A DNA stretch of 5,276 bases. Source: Actinomycetota bacterium (GTDB lineage Bacteria; Actinomycetota; Actinomycetes; S36-B12; UBA5976). Below are positions 1 to 5,276 of the stretch, one piece after another. Position numbers and translations under genes: made by a program. The stretch spans positions 1 through 5,276 of the forward strand of contig WLGZ01000071.1 in the NCBI GenBank assembly GCA_009702945.1, in the 5' to 3' direction. The stretch's first letter is position 1. Every line of letters starts with the position of its first letter. The notes below the pieces were generated by a model that saw only the letters and a program-made list of their open reading frames with translations, made no database searches and was not told the DNA's origin.

Positions 1-516
1 CATACCGCCCGAAAGCTGTTCTGGATATGCGTAGGCAAAACCTTGAAGTCCTACAAGTTCAATAACTTCGTTCGCACGAGCATGACGCTTGTCTTTGCTG
101 ACACCATTAACTTCAAGTGCAAAGGCAATGTTGTCTATTACTTTGCGATGTGGCAATAAGCCAAAGTTTTGAAACACCATAGAAAACTTTGTGCGGCGCA
201 ATTCTCGAAGCCTTGCATCATTTGCTTTCATGATGTCTTCGCCGTCTAGTACGACGCTTCCCGAAGTTGGTTCAATAAGTCGGGTTAAACAGCGAACCAG
301 TGTTGATTTACCAGATCCCGAAAGACCCATGACAACGAAGACTTCACCTGGAGCTACGTCAAATGAAACGTCGCGAACAGCGGCAGTATTGCCGGTCTTT
401 TCGCGCAGTTCGGCACGCGGCAAGGCGGCATCTGGACTGTCAACAATCTTTTCCGGGTTGGGACCGAAGACCTGCCACAGATTATTAACTGAGATCGCAC
501 TCGAGTTGTTAGACAT
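1..516 (-). CDS. proV: Glycine betaine/proline-type ABC transporter ATP-binding protein (ProV/OpuAA), N-terminal 172 residues, cut by window edge
   Basis: This is the cytoplasmic ATPase subunit of a compatible-solute importer that would power uptake of glycine betaine, proline or choline-like compounds. The reading frame is open from the ATG at 516 to the window edge. After a ~45-residue N-terminal extension typical of ProV/OpuAA come the Walker A motif GLSGSGKST (residues 64-72), RLIEPTSG (79-86), the Q-loop in [11 protein letters not shown] (113-123, Q116) and the start of the signature LSGGM (168-172). The family-specific wording around Walker A, the Q-loop and LSGGM separates it from other ABC ATPases. 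The Walker B, H-loop and any C-terminal CBS domains lie outside the window. A GAAAGGG ribosome site (530-524) sits 7 bases before the ATG. The start overlaps the dehydrogenase stop by 8 bp, so the two are probably translated together. Exact substrate is inferred from family and neighbours. Confidence 0.9.
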   Translation of the reverse strand, partial: MSNNSSAISVNNLWQVFGPNPEKIVDSPDAALPRAELREKTGNTAAVRDVSFDVAPGEVFVVMGLSGSGKSTLVRCLTRLIEPTSGSVVLDGEDIMKANDARLRELRRTKFSMVFQNFGLLPHRKVIDNIAFALEVNGVSKDKRHARANEVIELVGLQGFAYAYPEQLSGGM

Positions 517-2014
517 TTACTTGCCCTTTCGCTGGTGTGAACCACTCCGATGGTGCTGGAGCTAGATTTTGCCAAATGTGCTTGTGCTCTAGATATTCTG
601 CAAGCCCTGCTTCGCCAAGTTCGCGACCATTACCTGATTGCTTGAAGCCACCCCATTCTGCTTGCGCAACATAAGGATGATAATCGTTGATCCAAATTGT
701 TCCATGACGAAGGCGCCGTGCCATACGTTGCGCCTTTTCCGAATCAGTTGTCCATACGGCTCCGGCTAGTCCAAAGATGGTGTCATTGCCAAGTTTGATG
801 GCTTCATCTTCAGTTTCGAATGTTTCTACGGTCAGGATCGGCCCGAAGGATTCATCTTGAACGCAGGACATCTCAGTAGTGCAGTTGTCCAATACGGTTG
901 GCCGATAGAAGAAACCGTTTGCAAACTGCGATCCTTCAGGTCGCTTTCCTCCGGCACGTAATACTGCGCCTTCGGCAAGGGCATCAGCCACATAACGTTC
1001 TACTTTGTCGCGATGAGCTGAGCTGATTAATGCGCCAGTTTCAGCATCTTCATCGTGAGCGCCACCAAGGCGGATTAGCTCAGCTCTCCGTGCAATTTCA
1101 TCAACGACTTGGTCATGAACTTTCTTTTCAACCAATAGTCGCGCGCCTGCTGAACAGACTTGACCTGAGTGCAGGAAGACAGCAGTTAGTGCGTTATCGA
1201 TTGCAGCGTCCAAATCTGCATCAGCAAAAATAATGTTTGGATTCTTGCCACCGAGTTCAAGTGCGACTCGTTTGATTGTCTCGGCAGAATTTATCATTAA
1301 CCGCTTGCCAGTTGCCAAACTTCCGGTGAATGAAACCATGTCCACTCCAGGGTGAGTACTTAGTGGACCACCAGCAACAGCTCCTGCGCCAAGAACTAAG
1401 TTTGCAACACCGGCTGGAAGTCCGGCTTCAGTAAACACATCCATCATCATTGATGTTGTTGTTGGCGTAAGTTCACTTGGCTTAATAACGAATGTGCAAC
1501 CAGTTGCAATTGCTGGCGCCATCTTCCAAGAAGCCTGCAGTAGGGGATAGTTCCAAGGAGTGATCATTGCAACAACACCAATAGGTTCGGATGTCATAGT
1601 GCTTCGTACATTTTCGCGACCTGGATCAACTTCTCGATCATGCGACTTTGGTGCCAACTTGGCAAAGTATCTGAACACAGAAATAACGTCATCAATGTCG
1701 TAGCGCGCTTCAACAATTCGTTTTGCAGTGTCTTCTGATTCAGCTTGGGCGAATAATTCTTTGTCACGCTCCAGAATCTCGGCAACTTGTTCCAGAATCT
1801 TTCCACGCTGCTCACCACTAAACGATGGCCAGTGCGTGCCATCAAAAGTATTTCGAGCTGCGTCAATGGCTGAAACTGTGTCAGCTGCGCCACCTTCATG
1901 GAACGTGGCAACTAAGTGTCCATCAGCGGGATGCAAAACATTTCGGATTTCTCCTGAGGAGCTGCCTTGACGTTTTCCGTTAATAAACAGTTCAGTCACT
2001 TTTTCGTATTTCAT
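509..2014 (-). CDS. betB: NAD(P)-dependent betaine-aldehyde dehydrogenase-type enzyme (BetB/GbsA), 501 aa
   Basis: This aldehyde dehydrogenase superfamily enzyme most likely oxidises betaine aldehyde to glycine betaine in the cytoplasm, the second step from choline. It is full length for the family. Visible active-site elements are PWNYP with N155, KPSE with K178, FTGS (229-232), ELGGK with the general base E253, GQVC with catalytic C287, and ESFGP with E388. The C-terminal block WINDYHPY followed by [11 protein letters not shown] and GRELGEAGL (441-470) closely resembles GbsA/BetB proteins. By hand alignment from memory, Y156, W163 and W454 match three aromatic residues that bind the trimethylammonium group in plant BADH; the fourth position is L281. 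The start follows an AAGG-type ribosome site overlapping the iclR stop, and the gene begins 11 bases after that stop. Its own stop overlaps proV. No choline-oxidising partner is in the window. Another aminoaldehyde is a possible alternative substrate. Confidence 0.88.
   Translation of the reverse strand: MKYEKVTELFINGKRQGSSSGEIRNVLHPADGHLVATFHEGGAADTVSAIDAARNTFDGTHWPSFSGEQRGKILEQVAEILERDKELFAQAESEDTAKRIVEARYDIDDVISVFRYFAKLAPKSHDREVDPGRENVRSTMTSEPIGVVAMITPWNYPLLQASWKMAPAIATGCTFVIKPSELTPTTTSMMMDVFTEAGLPAGVANLVLGAGAVAGGPLSTHPGVDMVSFTGSLATGKRLMINSAETIKRVALELGGKNPNIIFADADLDAAIDNALTAVFLHSGQVCSAGARLLVEKKVHDQVVDEIARRAELIRLGGAHDEDAETGALISSAHRDKVERYVADALAEGAVLRAGGKRPEGSQFANGFFYRPTVLDNCTTEMSCVQDESFGPILTVETFETEDEAIKLGNDTIFGLAGAVWTTDSEKAQRMARRLRHGTIWINDYHPYVAQAEWGGFKQSGNGRELGEAGLAEYLEHKHIWQNLAPAPSEWFTPAKGQVNV
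524..530 (-). promoter_or_regulatory. Ribosome binding site of the proV-like gene
   Basis: GAAAGGG on the minus strand lies 7 bases upstream of the ATG at 516 and inside the last codons of the dehydrogenase gene. It supports this start for the ATPase and, with the 8-bp gene overlap, suggests translational coupling. Confidence 0.6.
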
Positions 2015-2022
2015 AGGTAAAA

Positions 2023-2028
2023 ACCTTA
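2023..2028 (-). promoter_or_regulatory. Weak ribosome binding site of the dehydrogenase gene
   Basis: TAAGGT on the minus strand includes the iclR stop codon TAA (2028-2026) and lies 8 bases before the dehydrogenase ATG at 2014. It is a short AAGG match, suggesting that ribosomes finishing iclR re-initiate on the dehydrogenase. Confidence 0.45.
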
Positions 2029-2805
2029 CTCTCGCCAGAAGTTCGGATTACCCGAAAGCTTGGATGCACTTTGTTTCACAATGTGGCCTAACGACTCAAA
2101 ATCCTCAGGCTTAATGCGACTGGCTGGCCCGGAAATAACTAGTGCCGCAGTTACCTCACCGTGCTCGTCTCTAATGGGCGCAGCAACAGCCATGAAGTCA
2201 GTTTCCATCTCTTGGTTTGCTGCCGCGTAACCCAACTCCCGAACTCGCTTTAACTCCTTCTCAAGAGCTTCGCCAGAGGTAATGGTGTTCTGGGCTAATT
2301 TCTTCCAAGATTCGGGTCGAGCTGCAATGCGATCAGATTCATCGAGCCATGCGGTTAACACTTTGCCGCTTGCAGTGCAATGAGTAGGAACACTTTGTCC
2401 AAGCCAACTTCGCATCGACACCATCGAGGGGCCGATGACCTGGTCAACGTACAACACTCGGTTGTTATCAAGTACTGCGATGTTTACGGTTTCGCCGACT
2501 TCAGTAGCCAAGGCCTTGGTGACAGCTCGGGATCCTGAAACTGCATCTAGTGAACTAGTAACTGAGCCGGCAAGACGAACTAAGCCAAGTCCTAATCGGT
2601 AGCGACCGCGATCGGAAACTTGATCAACCAGTCCACGATTCAATAGGGCAGACATAAGTCTGGAAGCGGTTGATTTGTGAACTCCAAGGTCGGCCGCGAT
2701 TTCAGTAACACCAGATTCACCACGTTGCGCCAATATCTCAAGGATCATTAAGGCTCGATCTACAGATTGAACGGAACTACTTTCCGCCAAATTAGTGTTG
2801 CCCAT
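2026..2805 (-). CDS. IclR-family transcriptional regulator, 259 aa
   Basis: This cytoplasmic DNA-binding regulator has the usual IclR length and layout. An N-terminal winged helix-turn-helix (about residues 13-75) contains SVDRALMILE, GVTEIAADLGVHKSTASRLM (32-51) and the wing GRYRLGLGL (67-75). A C-terminal effector-binding domain (about 85-252) contains VNIAVLDNNRVLYVDQV and the family motif HCTASGKVL (142-150), followed by GYAAANQEME and VAAPIRD. The ATG at 2805 has no Shine-Dalgarno sequence and is preceded 8 bases upstream by a -10-like hexamer, so the mRNA is probably leaderless. The start codon lies inside a large palindrome, which suggests autoregulation. The gene leads directly into the dehydrogenase and ABC transporter genes, so it likely controls that operon in response to choline, betaine or a related metabolite. 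The ligand is inferred from neighbours only. Confidence 0.93.
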   Translation of the reverse strand: MGNTNLAESSSVQSVDRALMILEILAQRGESGVTEIAADLGVHKSTASRLMSALLNRGLVDQVSDRGRYRLGLGLVRLAGSVTSSLDAVSGSRAVTKALATEVGETVNIAVLDNNRVLYVDQVIGPSMVSMRSWLGQSVPTHCTASGKVLTAWLDESDRIAARPESWKKLAQNTITSGEALEKELKRVRELGYAAANQEMETDFMAVAAPIRDEHGEVTAALVISGPASRIKPEDFESLGHIVKQSASKLSGNPNFWRE

Positions 2806-2834
2806 GGCGCAACATTATGCGTCATGGGCAACAC
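2795..2834. repeat. 40-bp near-perfect palindrome with nested TGTTGC/GCAACA half-sites, probable regulator operator
   Basis: The arms GTGTTGCCCATG (2795-2806) and CATGGGCAACAC (2823-2834) are perfect 12-bp inverted repeats. Beyond one mismatch, the next four pairs (CGCA 2808-2811 with TGCG 2818-2821) also match, so 17 of the 20 pairs are complementary. A second, smaller inverted repeat is nested inside: TGTTGC (2796-2801) facing GCAACA (2809-2814), with another GCAACA at 2828-2833. The element covers the iclR start codon (2805-2803) and its putative -10 box. This placement fits an operator for the IclR protein acting on its own promoter. Binding by that protein is an inference. A transcript hairpin is the alternative. 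Confidence 0.75.
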
Positions 2835-2841
2835 CTGTCTG
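2814..2841 (-). promoter_or_regulatory. Putative promoter for the iclR-dehydrogenase-transporter operon
   Basis: On the minus strand CATAAT (2819-2814) matches the TATAAT -10 consensus at five of six positions. CAGACA (2841-2836) matches TTGACA at four of six, with a 16-base spacer. The -10 ends 8 bases before the iclR ATG, the distance expected when transcription starts at or next to the start codon. The -10 occupies the centre of the palindrome, so a protein bound there would block polymerase. Transcription could also read through from fhs, since no terminator is visible between them. Confidence 0.5.
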
Positions 2842-2857
2842 GCGTTTTACAAACTTG

Positions 2858-4525
2858 TTAGAACAAACCTACAACTTCGCCATTTTCGAGTTTGATGCTA
2901 TTTGCAGCCGGAACCTTAGGCAGGCCTGGCATTGTCATGATGTCTCCAGTTACAACCACGATGAACTCAGCACCCGCACTTAAGCGGATTTCCCGAATCG
3001 CAACAGTGTGGCCAGATGGTGCACCCTTCGCTGTCGCATCTGTTGAGAATGAGTACTGAGTCTTAGCCATGCAGATCGGGAAGTGACCGTAACCGGCATC
3101 TTCAAACACCTTGAACTGATCCTTAACGCTCTTGTCAGCGACTACTTCTGCTGCATCGTAGATCTCAGTTGCAATCGTAGACACCTTGTCCCAAAGTGAC
3201 ATGGTGTCTGGGTAGAGCGGCTTGAAAGCTGCAGTTCCACCTTCAACAATTTCAACAACCTTTTTCGCAAGTTCAGTTGTTCCCTTGCTACCTTCGGCCC
3301 AGTGAGTACAGCGAATAGCGTCAACGCCCATTTCAGCACAGTATTTTTGCACTGCAGCAAATTCAGCATCAGTATCGGTAGTGAAGTTGTTGACACCAAC
3401 TACAACTGGAACGCCAAACTTTTGTACGTTGCGGATATGGCGACCAAGGTTTGCAAGCCCAGCTTCAACGGCTGCAACATTTTCTTTACCTAGATCATCC
3501 TTTGCAACGCCGCCATGCATCTTGAGCGCACGAACTGTCGCAACGATTACTGCCGCAGCTGGTTCTAGACCGGCTTTGCGACATTTAATGTCAAAGAATT
3601 TCTCAGCACCAAGGTCAGCGCCAAAGCCTGCTTCAGTAACTACATAGTCACCAAGCTTTAGTGCAGTATGTGTTGCCAGTACTGTGTTGCAACCATGAGC
3701 AATGTTTGCAAAAGGTCCACCGTGTACAAATGCCGGATTGTTCTCAAGAGTCTGAACCAAGTTAGGCATCAGGGCATCCTTAAGAAGTACGGTCATCGCA
3801 CCATTTGCATTTAGCTGTGCTGCAGTAATCGCAACTTTGTCTCGGGTGTACCCAACAACAATGTTGCCAAGGCGACGTTCTAGATCTTCTAGATCCATAG
3901 CTAGACAAAGAATCGCCATAACCTCACTAGCAACCGTGATGTCAAAGCCTGCTTCACGTGGGTAACCATTTCCAGGTCCACCAAGTGCAGCGGTGATTTC
4001 GCGCAAGGCACGATCGTTCATATCGATAACACGCTTCCAAGCGATACGACGCACGTCGATGCCTAGATCATTGCCCCAGTAAATGTGGTTATCAAGCATT
4101 GCGGAAAGCAGATTGTGTGCAGCACCGATGGCATGGAAGTCGCCAGTGAAGTGAAGGTTAATGTCTTCCATTGGAACTACCTGGGCGAAACCGCCACCAG
4201 CAGCGCCACCCTTCATGCCAAAGCATGGACCAAGGGATGGTTCGCGCAAGCAAACAATTGCCTTTTTGCCAATTGCATTCAAGCCATCGCCCAAACCAAC
4301 TGTTGTAGTTGTCTTTCCTTCACCCGCAGGTGTTGGGGTCATTGCGGTAACGAGAATTAGTTTGCCGTTTGGCTTTGATTTCAGCGAAGAAATGAAGTCC
4401 ATATTGATCTTGGCCTTTGTTGGACCATAGTTCAGAACTGCATCTGCTGGAATACCGATTTTTGCTGCAACCGAAACAATAGGTTCAGTCGTAGCTGCCC
4501 GAGCAATATCGATATCTGATTTCAT
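2858..4525 (-). CDS. fhs: Formate-tetrahydrofolate ligase (10-formyl-THF synthetase), 555 aa
   Basis: This cytoplasmic enzyme interconverts formate, ATP and tetrahydrofolate with 10-formyl-THF and ADP plus phosphate. In an oxidative one-carbon route it can run towards formate and yield ATP. The protein is full length for the family. It shows the P-loop [11 protein letters not shown] (63-73), the first signature [11 protein letters not shown] (103-113) after REPSLGP, the second signature [12 protein letters not shown] (328-339), and the C-terminal [15 protein letters not shown] (527-541). The ATG at 4525 was chosen over an in-frame ATG at 4558. It has a strong GAAGGAG ribosome site 8 bases upstream, gives a typical N-terminus (MKSDIDIAR), and overlaps the mttB-like stop as ATGA, whereas the 4558 start would add 11 residues and overlap by 37 bp. 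Coupling to an MttB homologue suggests a role in disposing of methyl groups from methylated amines. Confidence 0.96.
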   Translation of the reverse strand: MKSDIDIARAATTEPIVSVAAKIGIPADAVLNYGPTKAKINMDFISSLKSKPNGKLILVTAMTPTPAGEGKTTTTVGLGDGLNAIGKKAIVCLREPSLGPCFGMKGGAAGGGFAQVVPMEDINLHFTGDFHAIGAAHNLLSAMLDNHIYWGNDLGIDVRRIAWKRVIDMNDRALREITAALGGPGNGYPREAGFDITVASEVMAILCLAMDLEDLERRLGNIVVGYTRDKVAITAAQLNANGAMTVLLKDALMPNLVQTLENNPAFVHGGPFANIAHGCNTVLATHTALKLGDYVVTEAGFGADLGAEKFFDIKCRKAGLEPAAAVIVATVRALKMHGGVAKDDLGKENVAAVEAGLANLGRHIRNVQKFGVPVVVGVNNFTTDTDAEFAAVQKYCAEMGVDAIRCTHWAEGSKGTTELAKKVVEIVEGGTAAFKPLYPDTMSLWDKVSTIATEIYDAAEVVADKSVKDQFKVFEDAGYGHFPICMAKTQYSFSTDATAKGAPSGHTVAIREIRLSAGAEFIVVVTGDIMTMPGLPKVPAANSIKLENGEVVGLF

Positions 4526-5187
4526 GCGAGTAACTCCTTCTTGCGCTTGTCGACCCATTCGTCAAGCTCTTCTTTGATTGCGGAATCCATTGCTGGCGGT
4601 TCGTACTCATCGATCATTTTGTGTGCCAATTCGCTTGCACGTACATCTGTTGTCTTGGATCCATTGCGTGACCAACGGTCGAAGTTATCTGCTGATGACA
4701 GGAATGGTCGGTAGAAGCAATCGCGGAATCGCTCCATAGTGTGCTGGGTTCCTAGGAAGTGACCACCATGACCAGATTCTTCGTGCGCTTCGTATGCCAA
4801 GGATGCTTCATCGATTTCAAATGGTGTGAACTCAGCCTTCATTGCCTGCAGGATTTCAACGTCCATAACAAACTTTTCATAGCAAGCTACGAGGCCACCT
4901 TCGAGCCAACCAGCTGCGTGCATAACGAAGTTTGTGCCTGCAAGGAATGTTGCGTGCATTGTCATCAAGGTTTGGTAACCCGCCTGAGCATCAACAGTCT
5001 GGGCAGCATTTAGTCCGCCACCACCACGGAATGGCAAGTTAAAGTGACGCGCAATCTGGCCAGTGCAAAGCAAACCCATTGCTGATTCTGGAGTACCGAA
5101 CATTGGGGAACCGGACTGCATGTCAATGTTTGAAAGGAATGAGCCAAACACAACTGGGCAGCCTGGGCGAACTAGCTGTGCCAAAGC
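4522..5187 (-). CDS. MttB-family corrinoid methyltransferase (trimethylamine/betaine type), C-terminal part only
   Basis: The protein belongs to the trimethylamine methyltransferase (MttB, COG5598) superfamily, which moves a methyl group from a quaternary or tertiary amine to a corrinoid protein. About 221 C-terminal residues remain of a family length near 500. Numbering from the TTG at 5184, visible family blocks are [13 protein letters not shown] (4-16), [10 protein letters not shown] (24-33), HAAGWLEGG (89-97), GHGGHFLG (138-145) and YEPP (194-197). The piece has no in-frame TAG, so if the site used for pyrrolysine in archaeal MttB falls here it is occupied by an ordinary residue, as in MtgB-like betaine demethylases. 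Homology ends near 5187, where a plus-strand transporter fragment begins, so the N-terminal half is missing. The TGA stop overlaps the fhs ATG by 4 bp. Substrate is inferred; glycine betaine fits the neighbours best. Confidence 0.85.
   Translation of the reverse strand, partial: ALAQLVRPGCPVVFGSFLSNIDMQSGSPMFGTPESAMGLLCTGQIARHFNLPFRGGGGLNAAQTVDAQAGYQTLMTMHATFLAGTNFVMHAAGWLEGGLVACYEKFVMDVEILQAMKAEFTPFEIDEASLAYEAHEESGHGGHFLGTQHTMERFRDCFYRPFLSSADNFDRWSRNGSKTTDVRASELAHKMIDEYEPPAMDSAIKEELDEWVDKRKKELLA
4534..4540 (-). promoter_or_regulatory. Ribosome binding site deciding the fhs start
   Basis: GAAGGAG on the minus strand lies 8 bases upstream of the ATG at 4525 and within the last codons of the methyltransferase gene. 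It is the best Shine-Dalgarno match in the window and favours the shorter fhs start over 4558. Confidence 0.75.
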
Positions 5188-5190
5188 GTT
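5182..5190. other. Probable chimeric or rearrangement junction between two truncated genes
   Basis: Minus-strand MttB-like coding homology runs up to about 5187 and plus-strand MFS coding homology runs from about 5182-5188. The two meet or overlap by a few bases (CAAAGC region) with no intergenic sequence. Both genes lack their N-terminal regions, and the join is inverted in orientation. A short shared sequence at an inverted join is typical of amplification chimeras; a real inversion breakpoint is the alternative. Confidence 0.6.
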
Positions 5191-5276
5191 GTCGGCTCGG
5201 CAATGCGAACCATCGCCGACGATCTGAAGGGTCTAGAACTTCAGGCATGGGTTACCACCGCCTACCTAATTACCTC
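5182..5276 (+). CDS. Internal fragment of a DHA2-type (EmrB/QacA) MFS transporter, broken at 5' side and cut by window edge
   Basis: Reading plus-strand codons from 5182 gives about 31 residues, including VVGSAMRTIADDL and LQAWVTTAYLIT. These resemble the end of transmembrane helix 1, the following loop and the start of helix 2 in 14-helix drug/proton antiporters of the major facilitator superfamily. In these proteins a D-x-T-I/V-V-x-x-A-L/M segment precedes the T-I-A-x-D-L loop. Upstream of about 5182 the same frame falls within minus-strand MttB coding sequence, so the N-terminus and start codon are absent. The gene continues beyond the window. Recognition is from a short stretch by memory of the family, so the family call is good but no substrate can be given. 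Confidence 0.68.

Noticed and set aside
191..565. Plus-strand open frames across the window, of which this is the longest.
   Set aside because: They are antisense to well-recognised minus-strand genes, have no family motifs and no convincing ribosome sites.
2760..2825. A 21-codon minus-strand reading frame starting at the ATG in the upstream palindrome arm, considered as a leader peptide.
   Set aside because: It has no ribosome site, the ATG is explained by palindrome symmetry with the real start, and it mostly overlaps iclR in another frame.
2795..2834. The palindrome as a rho-independent terminator for fhs.
   Set aside because: It is not followed by a T-run on the minus strand and it contains the next gene's start codon and -10 box. 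A hairpin effect on read-through transcripts cannot be excluded.
4556..4558. An upstream in-frame ATG for fhs giving 566 residues.
   Set aside because: The extra 11 residues are not typical of the family, the overlap with the previous gene would be 37 bp, and the ATG at 4525 has a strong ribosome site at the right distance.
5182..5184. TTG as a genuine start codon of a short 220-residue MttB protein.
   Set aside because: The first residues are interior family sequence, there is no ribosome site, and the gene is abruptly joined to another; it is a truncation, not a start.
5233..5235. An in-frame TAG on the minus strand in the apparent upstream extension of the MttB frame, which could be read as a pyrrolysine codon.
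   Set aside because: Sequence beyond about 5187 does not resemble MttB, has a further in-frame TAG at 5266-5268, and encodes a recognisable MFS segment on the plus strand, so the codon lies past the junction.

Overview
The window reads as a compact piece of an actinobacterial genome with moderate base composition (roughly 45-50% G+C by eye; 29 of the first 60 bases). The actinobacterial assignment is an inference. It rests on the resemblance of the betaine-aldehyde dehydrogenase, IclR regulator and transporter fragment to remembered actinobacterial proteins, and on a likely leaderless promoter. A moderate-GC, streamlined aquatic actinobacterium would fit, but the sequence does not prove it.

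Five genes lie nose to tail on the minus strand. In transcription order they are: the C-terminal part of an MttB-family (trimethylamine/betaine:corrinoid) methyltransferase (5187-4522); formate-tetrahydrofolate ligase fhs (4525-2858), whose ATG overlaps the mttB-like stop as ATGA; an IclR-family regulator (2805-2026); a betaine-aldehyde-type dehydrogenase (2014-509); and the first 172 residues of a ProV/OpuAA-type glycine betaine ABC transporter ATPase (516 to the window edge), overlapping the dehydrogenase stop by 8 bp. The only intergenic gap of any size is 52 bp (2806-2857). It holds a near-perfect 40-bp palindrome centred on a -10-like hexamer, with the regulator's ATG inside one arm. No stretch over 300 bases lacks a gene.

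Taken together the genes suggest handling of methylated amines: uptake of betaine/choline-type compounds (ATPase), oxidation of betaine aldehyde to glycine betaine (dehydrogenase), removal of a methyl group by a corrinoid-dependent MttB homologue, and passage of the one-carbon unit through tetrahydrofolate, with Fhs able to release formate and gain ATP. The IclR protein is the obvious candidate local regulator. The corrinoid protein, the methyl-transfer partner, a choline-oxidising enzyme and the transporter permease are not in the window.

The last ~90 bases do not belong to this layout. At about 5182-5190 the MttB homology on the minus strand stops, and an internal piece of a DHA2-type MFS drug transporter begins on the plus strand. 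Two broken genes joined head to head without any start or regulatory region suggests a rearrangement breakpoint or, more probably, a chimeric join made during amplification or assembly.
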